Assembly: GCA_900128395.1 (NCBI GenBank)
Contig: LT649835.1
Location: 1 to 12,760 of the forward strand
Reading direction: 5' to 3'
From: Stramenopiles sp. TOSAG23-2
Taxonomy: Eukaryota > Sar
Length of the DNA stretch: 12,760 nucleotides
Under the pieces are notes generated by a model. That model made no database searches. It worked only from the letters and a program-made list of their open reading frames with translations, and was not told the origin of the DNA. The translations under genes and the position numbers were made by a program. How positions within the stretch are numbered: position 1 is the stretch's first letter; every line of letters begins with the position of its first letter. Shown here in pieces: positions 7,391-12,760 of this stretch.

Positions 7391-7602
7391 CTAAAAGTTT
7401 TAAGGCAAGATGATTTAGGATTTCTTCACTTTACAAGGAACTTTCTTCATTTACAAGGAAAGTTCTTTGTAAAGTGTGGGAAATTTCATATTTTAAAATA
7501 AACAAAATCTGAAATTCATCAATTACCATTCGCCTTAAACATTATATATTGGTTGGTAAACAAACAAATCTAGACATCGTTGTTTGCCTTAAAACATTTT
7601 AG
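7391..7602. repeat. Long-range inverted repeat (possible MITE or foldback remnant)
   Basis: The left arm at 7391-7408 (CTAAAAGTTTTAAGGCAA) matches the reverse complement of 7584-7602, except for one extra T in the right arm. The arms are about 175 bp apart. Inside sits the hairpin 7427-7476, and a further small inverted repeat lies at 7555-7563/7580-7588. Nested inverted repeats without coding capacity suggest a foldback or MITE-type element, or a structured transcript. No target-site duplication could be established. Confidence 0.55.
7427..7476. repeat. 19-bp-arm hairpin
   Basis: CACTTTACAAGGAACTTTC (7427-7445) pairs with GAAAGTTCTTTGTAAAGTG (7458-7476) at 18 of 19 positions around a 12-nt loop. 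This is far stronger than chance palindromes in this AT-rich DNA. It is symmetrical, so either strand could fold. It is not followed by a T-run that would suggest a transcription terminator. Confidence 0.85.
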
Positions 7603-7950
7603 GCAGCTTACAAAATTTCTGCTATTTCTATATTATTAATATATAAGACTACAAAACAATATACTTAATTTTCAAAAAGATAGGCGAAAAATATTTCACA
7701 AATAAATATACTGTATATTACCAATAATATATATATAATATCCAAGTAACAATTATACATCTACATACACACATACATATATGATATCAATTAAGAAACA
7801 AAAATATTATTAATAATAAATCGATAACCAAAAATAAATAATACAATAAATATATCAATAAAAGACGCGTTATGATTTAAAAGCAACACGATCGTTTGGA
7901 ACAAATGGTACGTACATGTATAAAAGTGTTTTATTTCTTTAAATCCAAAT

Positions 7951-9063
7951 TTATACATATTCCAACTCAGATCTAATAGCAACACTATGCCAGATCTTTC
8001 TAAATGTTTGTTCGCAAACTAATGTACGTTCTGTAGGTATTTTATGAAATTGATAAGATGTATCATTTGTATTTTTTATATGAAAATACTTATTCGAGGA
8101 AAATTCACTATACATATGTTCAAATATTTGTTCCACATCACTTGAAAAATATACCAAGGTTTTTGGTTTTAATTCTTTTGCCAACGTATCTATGAATTTA
8201 TTTTGCACTATTAATCGTTTTTGAAATTTCTTTCTTCTCCAAGGATCTGGAAACTGTATTGAGATCGACTTAATTTCCAAATGATACTTTTTTAATGAAT
8301 CATGTAAATCAACAATTAAATTTGAAAAATTTCCTGGTATGAAATGTAAATTTGACATCTTCCTCTTCACTTTTTTCTCATTTGCTGCAATTACTAAATC
8401 TTTCCGTATTTCGCAGCCAATAAAATAATAATTATTGAATTTATCTTCCTCTGCCAACCTAAATACAAATTCACCACGTGCACATCCAACATCAATATGT
8501 ATTTGTCGTATTCCAATTGGAAAGATATGATCCCAATTTGTAGTTGAGTCAAATGGCACATTATAAAAAGCAGACAATGGATTAACCATTCGATTTGGTG
8601 CACTAACACGTTTACTTCTATTATTATTTTTTGTATGATTATTATTATTATTATTGTTAAATTGTTTCTTATATTGATAATAAGTTTCAAGTAGCAGTTG
8701 TTTATCATTTGTTACACTATTATTGTTATTGTTTACATTACTATTATGTTTTAACACCATTCGTACTAATTCTTTTAAATATTCTTCACATGTTTTATCT
8801 ACCAGTTTATTATATACTTTTCTAGTTTCTTCACCTTTCTTTCTTTCCCTAGCTAAGCCTTCAGGTGTATGTAAACTACAAAATTGTGTATTAAAATCAT
8901 TAACTCGTCGAGTGCAAGTTTTTTTCTTTCGTTTCATATAATATGTACATTGTTTAAACGATGCTTTAATATCCTCGCAATACTCTAAATATTTTTTATT
9001 TATTGGATTACTTGTCGTTGTTGTTATTGATGATGCCATTCTCTTTGTTATTTTGGTTTTCAT
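7951..9063 (-). CDS. tRNA (guanine-N7)-methyltransferase, TrmB/TRM8 type, with TRM13-like zinc finger
   Basis: The 370-residue product should transfer a methyl group from SAM to N7 of guanine 46 in tRNA. The SAM-binding motif is D191-VGCARGEF, with acidic E218 in the GCEIR strand. The family signature QFPDPWRRKKFQKR is at 270-283 and PTERTLVCEQ near the C-terminus, so the catalytic domain (about 180-370) looks complete. Unusually, residues 39-65 form C39-x10-C50-x11-C62-x2-H65 with a Lys-rich loop (MKRKKKTC) and an FCSLH end. This closely resembles the CCCH zinc finger of TRM13, a different tRNA methyltransferase. Asn runs at 111-115 and 136-142 link the two regions. The ATG at 9063 gives the longest frame, but M9 (9039) has A at -3 and G at +4 and may be the true start. 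No Trm82/WDR4 partner gene is seen here. Confidence 0.88.
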   Translation of the reverse strand: MKTKITKRMASSITTTTSNPINKKYLEYCEDIKASFKQCTYYMKRKKKTCTRRVNDFNTQFCSLHTPEGLARERKKGEETRKVYNKLVDKTCEEYLKELVRMVLKHNSNVNNNNNSVTNDKQLLLETYYQYKKQFNNNNNNNHTKNNNRSKRVSAPNRMVNPLSAFYNVPFDSTTNWDHIFPIGIRQIHIDVGCARGEFVFRLAEEDKFNNYYFIGCEIRKDLVIAANEKKVKRKMSNLHFIPGNFSNLIVDLHDSLKKYHLEIKSISIQFPDPWRRKKFQKRLIVQNKFIDTLAKELKPKTLVYFSSDVEQIFEHMYSEFSSNKYFHIKNTNDTSYQFHKIPTERTLVCEQTFRKIWHSVAIRSELEYV

Positions 9064-9422
9064 ACGTATAATATATACACGTATTTTGTCCGATCTTCTA
9101 TTTGTATTTTTTTAATTCTATTCATATACTTGTATTTTTATTTATTATCTATTCAAGAAGCAACAACAACAAAAAAACAAAAAAAAAAGCGAAAGCGGAC
9201 GACGAGGACGAGTACCTATATATATGTACTTATTAGTATACAAAAGATAAAAGATATTCGGGAAATTTTTTCTCTCTTGATCAAAGCTGGAAAGCACCAA
9301 ACACTTGATCATCATGAGAGTTAATTCTAGATCCTAGAGTATAGTATATTTATATTTACTATTAATACTAATACTACTTTTTTTTTTATTTAGTTTTATA
9401 TTTTATATTGCAACTACGTATA
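9064..9422. other. Intergenic between two minus-strand genes
   Basis: This should hold the promoter and 5' UTR of the tRNA methyltransferase gene and the 3' UTR of the crotonase gene. A purine-rich patch around 9165-9215 mixes A-runs with a short GC-richer segment (GCGGACGACGAGGACGAG). I see no RNA gene or conserved element. A 64-codon plus-strand frame here is Lys/Thr-rich low complexity and is not supported as a gene. Confidence 0.55.
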
Positions 9423-10394
9423 TTACAAGTTACTTTTTTTTATAAATTCTCTTAAACGATCATCTGCACTATCACTATGTGCAATACCACCTCCAAATTG
9501 TTTATTCCGATTTTTAATTAAATTGGCTAATCCACCAGCTTTAGCAGCAGCTTCATTCATTCCTGTAAACCAAGTTCCGGATTGATGCCCTCGTGCATCT
9601 AATGTTGCATTTAATCGTTGAGCGGTCCTAGCACCAATAAGCTCCAATCCTAAATTAACAGAGCGTTTATTTGCGGCAAGTAATCCCGTTGGAATCAATG
9701 CCATACGATCTGCAATTGCATGGCATTCTTGTTCTGCCTCTGCTCTTGTAGGTAATGCTTTTAATGCTAATCCTAATTTTTGAGCATCTGAACCTAGAAT
9801 TGAATCTCCTGTTAATAAAATTCTTTTCGTCCATTGGGGACCTAGATGATAAAGCATCATATTTACCGGCAGAACACCGAAATCCCTTGCAGGGGGAAAC
9901 CCAAATTTACAATCTTCCGTGCATACAATTATGTCACATAAAGTTGCTAAACCAACACCACCAGCTAAACATTGTCCATGTACACATGCAATGACAGGTT
10001 TATGCATATCAAATATTTGCATAACAAATCTTTGTGTCCTTTCCAAATTGTATAAATCATCTTCAAAGTTAGAAAATCCACGTAATTTTTTATTCCATTC
10101 TTCACTACCAACTCTGGTGTTTGATAATCCATGCCTTTCTCGTAAATTTTTGTATTCATCTGATTTCATCATAGTTCTGTCTTGTAAATCGTATCCAGCA
10201 CAAAAATCTTTTCCAGCTCCCTTGATGATTACACAATGTACTTCCGCATCATTATCCGCGTCAATTAATGCATGTTGCAATTCATTTTGTAATTCAAATG
10301 ATAGAGCATTTCTTACTTTTGGACGGTTTAAAGTTATTACTAATCTTCCATCAAGTTTTTCTAATAATATCGCATTTTGTTTTAATTGTGCCAT
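9423..10394 (-). CDS. Enoyl-CoA hydratase/isomerase (crotonase) family protein
   Basis: The 323-residue protein has a crotonase fold. LNRPKVRNALS opens the domain. The first oxyanion-hole strand is GKDFCAGYDL (A66-G67), and the second is GQCLAGGVGLATLCDIIV (G145-G146). Both acyl-CoA-binding backbone positions are therefore kept. The two glutamates used by classical hydratases appear absent: the first position reads G148 and the second P168/A169 in FGFPPARDFGVLP. The exact reaction is open; isomerase, hydrolase or lyase activities exist in this superfamily. It is longer than the usual ~260 residues, with an extra segment at about 73-118. The last residues are FIKKSNL, where SNL resembles a weak PTS1 after a basic pair, suggesting peroxisomes. 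The start has a strong context (A at -3, G at +4). It is transcribed divergently from the epoxide hydrolase, 259 bp away. Confidence 0.85.
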   Translation of the reverse strand: MAQLKQNAILLEKLDGRLVITLNRPKVRNALSFELQNELQHALIDADNDAEVHCVIIKGAGKDFCAGYDLQDRTMMKSDEYKNLRERHGLSNTRVGSEEWNKKLRGFSNFEDDLYNLERTQRFVMQIFDMHKPVIACVHGQCLAGGVGLATLCDIIVCTEDCKFGFPPARDFGVLPVNMMLYHLGPQWTKRILLTGDSILGSDAQKLGLALKALPTRAEAEQECHAIADRMALIPTGLLAANKRSVNLGLELIGARTAQRLNATLDARGHQSGTWFTGMNEAAAKAGGLANLIKNRNKQFGGGIAHSDSADDRLREFIKKSNL

Positions 10395-10500
10395 GTTGAG
10401 ATTAATGTTATTATATATTTATACATATATTGAGATTAATTTTTATTATATATGTATATATTTATCATATTGTTTTCTTTTCTTGTATATATATTTTCGA

Positions 10501-10519
10501 TAGGCTAAGGCCCAGCCTA
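10501..10519. promoter_or_regulatory. Palindromic candidate protein-binding site
   Basis: TAGGCT and AGCCTA form a perfect 6-bp inverted repeat around a 7-base centre (AAGGCCC). It lies in the only GC-rich patch of the divergent promoter, about 107 bp from the crotonase start and 135 bp from the epoxide hydrolase start. The binding factor is unknown. Confidence 0.35.
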
Positions 10520-10574
10520 CCATAACCAGGTAATAATATAAAAAATAATAGCAGCTGGAGATATAACTCTCAGG

Positions 10575-10598
10575 ATGGACGGAGAAAATATATATTAA
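10575..10598 (+). other. Short upstream ORF before the epoxide hydrolase
   Basis: An ATG followed by six codons and TAA (MDGENIY) lies 55 bp before the main start. If it is in the mRNA it could lower translation of the hydrolase. Its ATG has G at both -3 and +4 (CAGGATGG), a reasonable context. No transcript evidence is available here. Confidence 0.25.
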
Positions 10599-10653
10599 TT
10601 TATACACACACATAGAAAACATACAAATTAAAAAACAAAAGACTTAAATAAAG

Positions 10654-11896
10654 ATGTCAGCATCATACGACCCCTTAGCATCACCAATTGATGGTGTAAC
10701 CTTGAAATTTATTGAGTTAACCAATGGTATAAGGCTTAGAGTTGCATTTGCAGGAGAAGAAAAAGGTACACCTTTATTGTTCATGCATGGTTGGCCTGAA
10801 AGTTGGTTTTCATGGAGACACCAATTGCAATATTTTGGTAAGAATGGTTATCGTGTCATGGCACCTGATATGAGAGGCTATGGCTATTCGTCTTGCCCAC
10901 CAAATGTTGATGATTATGATGTGCACTGTATTGCTAGCGACATGATGTGTTTATTACAATCACAAGGATTATCGAAATCATATTTAATTGGACATGATTG
11001 GGGTGCTTCTTTATGTTGGAGTTTAGGACATTTACACCCAGAAGTTTTCCCAGTGTTAGCAGCACTCTCTGTTCCAACTGGTATGCGCTATCCAAGTGCG
11101 ACAAATCCATTTGAAGGAATGAAAAAACTGTTTAAAGTTGGGACAGATGAAGAAATGTTTTTTTATATTTGTTATCACAATGAGCGGTTCCCTGGAACAC
11201 AAAATGGTCCAGCAGAAGCATCTTATGACGCAAATCCAAAAGAATCAATTCGTACATTTTGGTCGGATGAGACTATTGAAAGAGATACTAATGGAATCAT
11301 TACTAGTCCATTCAGAAAAGATGGTGGAATGCTAGCAAGGACCGGAAGACCTAAACGGCTTCCAAAATGGCTCAGTGAAGCAGACTTGGAATATGTTACT
11401 AAGCAATTCAAGCACAGTGGCTTTCGTGGTGGTGTTAATTACTATAGAAATATAGGAAGAAATTTTATGTTAACGCCACATTTGACAGGTAAAACTATTG
11501 ACCAGCCCTCATTCTTTTTAACGTAAGTAAAAAAATAAATATTTTACTATTACCAGGTATTCCTCTAAGCCTCTAACAAAACTTGTTTCTAACATACTTA
11601 CTACTCTCCACAGTGGACAATTTGATGTGGTCAGAAATTTTGGTCAAATATTAAGAAACGGTGACGCTCCAAATGATAATGATTATACAAATGATCCACA
11701 ATACAAGCAATTACAAACAGTTTGTACGGATCTAAAACAATTTCATGTTGTAAAACCACAAAAAGGTGAATCGGCGTCACATTGGATACAACAAGATCAA
11801 CCAAATAGTGTAAATGAAAAATTGCATAGTTTTTTTAAAGAAACAAGCAACGTATTTGAGAGTGCTAAAGGTGGTTTAGCAAGTAGTAAAATTTAA
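10654..11896 (+). CDS. Epoxide hydrolase, alpha/beta-hydrolase fold (two exons)
   Basis: The gene is spliced from exons 10654-11522 and 11614-11896, giving 383 residues. It should open epoxides to diols through an Asp ester intermediate. HGWPE (45-49) supplies the oxyanion motif. The nucleophile is D115 in GHDWGAS, the acid is D294 in FFLTGQFDVV directly after the splice junction, and the base is H346 in SHWIQQDQP. Lid tyrosines are probably Y171 or Y174 and Y264 in GVNYYR, matching the NWYR motif. The active site is therefore complete only when the intron is removed. The C-terminus is -SKI, the same imperfect PTS1 known from rodent soluble epoxide hydrolase, so dual cytosolic and peroxisomal placement is plausible. 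The N-terminal phosphatase domain of mammalian sEH is absent. The first exon alone would stop at 11526 and lack the acid and base residues. Part of exon 2 reappears inverted at the window's right end. Confidence 0.9.
11523..11613 (+). other. 91-nt intron of the epoxide hydrolase gene
   Basis: GTAAGT at 11523 is a near-consensus donor and CTCCACAG ends at 11613. A CTAAC branch-like motif lies at 11589-11593, about 20 nt before the acceptor. Removal joins AC to T in one Thr codon and restores an unbroken hydrolase sequence across the catalytic Asp. The intron contains stop codons in frame. Confidence 0.92.
11619..11673 (+). repeat. 55-bp segment of exon 2 repeated inverted at 12706-12760
   Basis: These 55 bases, encoding FDVVRNFGQILRNGDAP plus flanking bases, match the reverse complement of 12706-12760 without a mismatch. 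The left copy is embedded in a coherent hydrolase exon with its splice site, so it is probably the native copy. Confidence 0.95.
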
Positions 11897-12038
11897 AGTA
11901 GAAGACATATTACTTCATAAAAAATACATTTTTTATACAAAAAAAAGAGAATATTGTTATTTTTAATATACAGAAGTGTAGTTTCGTTATCCAGCAGTTC
12001 TCGTACGGCTTCGTAATTTTTTTATGAATAGGAGGATC
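11897..12038. other. Intergenic between convergent genes
   Basis: This 142-bp gap separates the epoxide hydrolase stop from the stop of the minus-strand CWC27-like gene. It holds A- and T-runs expected of two 3' UTRs. No clear gene or RNA is seen. Confidence 0.6.
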
Positions 12039-12752
12039 TCACCAATCATCCATATCAACAGAACTATTGTTGAATTTATCCATTTGTTTTTCTACCCATT
12101 CCTCACGTTTATCACCAGTAAGAACCACTCGAGGAACTAGACCAGTAGTATCTCCAGTTGTCTGCAACAAAATATCTTGTTTTATATCATCATGTTTTTC
12201 ATTTTTATTACTAATAGTATCAATATTTTTGTCACCACTATGGTCGATAAAATCATCAGTAGTAGTTTTCATATGTATATTGTGGTCTGCATTATCATTT
12301 CCATTATCATCATTATTTACTTTTTTATATTCTTGATTGCTTTTTCTACTGATGGTATTATTATCATTTACATTATTATTATTGATTTCAGCATTTGCTT
12401 CTACTTCTTCTGTATCGGTTTTCTTTTTCTTTTTTTTCTTCTTATTTTTATTTAAATTTTTACTATTAACAGCATCATGCAAACTTTTTATTCCACCAAT
12501 CTTTTTTCCACTATTATTATTAATTTCCTTATCATATGCATCCATTTCTTCTTCATCACCACCAAATGATAATAATCCAAGATTTTTTACACGTTTTCTT
12601 TTCTTCTTATTTTTCTTTCCTTTATTGTGATCAAGCTTTTTCAAATTATCTTTGCGTATTTTAATATCATTGAATGGGTTTGTAATAATTTTTGTTGATA
12701 TTATTTTTGGAGCGTCACCGTTTCTTAATATTTGACCAAAATTTCTGACCAC
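12039..12752 (-). CDS. CWC27-like spliceosomal cyclophilin, C-terminal part (partial)
   Basis: From about 12705 leftwards the product matches the region after the cyclophilin domain of CWC27, a peptidyl-prolyl isomerase-like spliceosome factor. KIISTKIITNPFNDI corresponds to the PPKI-S-EVL-NPFDDI junction, KNLGLLSFGGDEEE to the conserved LLSFGEE block, and KIGGIKSLHDA to the KSSHD block. The rest is Lys-, Asn- and Asp-rich low complexity, including a run of lysines, and ends EEWVEKQMDKFNN then DDW with TGA. The isomerase domain itself is outside the window or missing. The first 15 codons (VRNFGQILRNGDAP) are identical to epoxide hydrolase exon 2 and do not look like the end of a cyclophilin domain, so they are probably foreign to this gene. 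No start codon should be assigned: the first codon here is GTG, and the frame is open to the window edge. Confidence 0.75.
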   Translation of the reverse strand: MVRNFGQILRNGDAPKIISTKIITNPFNDIKIRKDNLKKLDHNKGKKNKKKRKRVKNLGLLSFGGDEEEMDAYDKEINNNSGKKIGGIKSLHDAVNSKNLNKNKKKKKKKKTDTEEVEANAEINNNNVNDNNTISRKSNQEYKKVNNDDNGNDNADHNIHMKTTTDDFIDHSGDKNIDTISNKNEKHDDIKQDILLQTTGDTTGLVPRVVLTGDKREEWVEKQMDKFNNSSVDMDDW

Positions 12753-12760
12753 ATCAAATT
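12706..12760 (-). repeat. Inverted 55-bp copy of epoxide hydrolase exon 2 at the window end
   Basis: The match to 11619-11673 is perfect over 55 bases and is cut by the window edge, so it may extend further. It joins the CWC27-like sequence at GCTCCAAA, where the two loci share a few bases at the breakpoint. Inverted joining of points about 1 kb apart, with zero divergence, fits a chimera from multiple displacement amplification or a k-mer overlap at a contig end. A recent true inverted duplication is the alternative. Confidence 0.9.

Larger units (their letters stand above)
7136..7950. other. Gene-free stretch with clustered repeats
   Basis: No credible gene is seen. The left part (7140-7290) is T-rich on the plus strand and would be an A-rich 5' UTR or promoter of the minus-strand repeat-protein gene. 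The centre (7337-7602) carries an 18-bp tandem duplication and nested inverted repeats, listed separately. The right part (7610-7950) is plain AT-rich sequence that should include the 3' UTR of the tRNA methyltransferase gene. I see no tRNA-like cloverleaf. Confidence 0.6.
10395..10653. promoter_or_regulatory. Shared promoter region of a head-to-head gene pair
   Basis: The 259 bp between the two divergent start codons must contain both 5' UTRs and both promoters. It is AT-rich except for a GC-richer island at about 10500-10530 containing a short palindrome. On the plus strand CAG/GTAATA near 10530 and CTCAG near 10573 could bound a small 5' UTR intron, which is weak. Co-expression of the two genes is an inference from layout. 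Confidence 0.6.

Noticed and set aside
7136-7950. tRNA, rRNA or CRISPR-like array in the repeat-bearing gap
   Set aside because: I see no cloverleaf or conserved T-loop sequence, and the only tandem repeat has two units with no spacers.
9919-10503. 194-codon plus-strand open frame
   Set aside because: It is antisense to the well-supported crotonase gene, and its Cys/Ser/Leu-rich content is typical of a shadow frame.
12067-12630. Plus-strand frames rich in Phe/Leu/Ile resembling membrane proteins
   Set aside because: They are the complement of Lys/Asn/Asp-rich CWC27 tail codons, so hydrophobicity is an artefact.
11619-12760. 55-bp inverted pair as terminal repeats of a transposon
   Set aside because: The left copy lies inside an intact, correctly spliced hydrolase exon, and the interval holds two gene ends with no transposase or target duplication.
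1-12760. Non-standard genetic code, because of internal stops in two genes
   Set aside because: TGA and TAA end complete proteins elsewhere in the window, and both broken genes need a frame change, not stop readthrough.

Overview
This is AT-rich nuclear DNA from a unicellular eukaryote. It has Asn-rich runs from AAT/AAC repeats, short GT-AG introns and eukaryotic protein families: a kinesin with an FHA domain, a CWC27-type splicing cyclophilin, and a soluble epoxide hydrolase. TAA and TGA end complete genes, so the standard code fits. I cannot fix the lineage from sequence alone. A free-living protist is the best description.

Left third (384-5769, + strand): one long kinesin-3-like gene, read as two frames because of one surplus A in an A9 run at 3335-3343. 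It encodes a basic SP-rich head, a divergent motor domain with an intact P-loop but lost switch I and switch II signatures, an FHA domain, and a long coiled-coil tail. The joined product would be about 1794 residues.

Middle (5770-7950): a (TA)15 tract; a roughly 96-bp element with TTAA-flanked, piggyBac-like inverted ends; a minus-strand gene for a membrane-anchored, Thr/Ser/Asn-rich repeat protein broken by a 1-nt deletion inside a ~153-bp tandem repeat; then a gene-free stretch with nested inverted repeats.

Right (7951-11896): a minus-strand tRNA (guanine-N7) methyltransferase carrying a TRM13-type CCCH zinc finger, followed by a head-to-head pair. The pair is a crotonase-family protein (minus) and a two-exon epoxide hydrolase (plus) sharing a 259-bp promoter. 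Their C-termini are -SNL and -SKI, both PTS1-like, so a shared peroxisomal role in lipid or epoxide metabolism is a reasonable inference.

Right edge (12039-12760): a minus-strand CWC27 C-terminal region. Its apparent first codons are a 55-bp perfect inverted copy of epoxide hydrolase exon 2 that runs into the end of the window. This looks more like an amplification or assembly chimera than a real fusion gene. I see no operon-like defence or other clearly new multi-gene system. The notable points are the pseudo-motor kinesin, the zinc-finger TrmB, the PTS1 gene pair and the terminal inverted copy.
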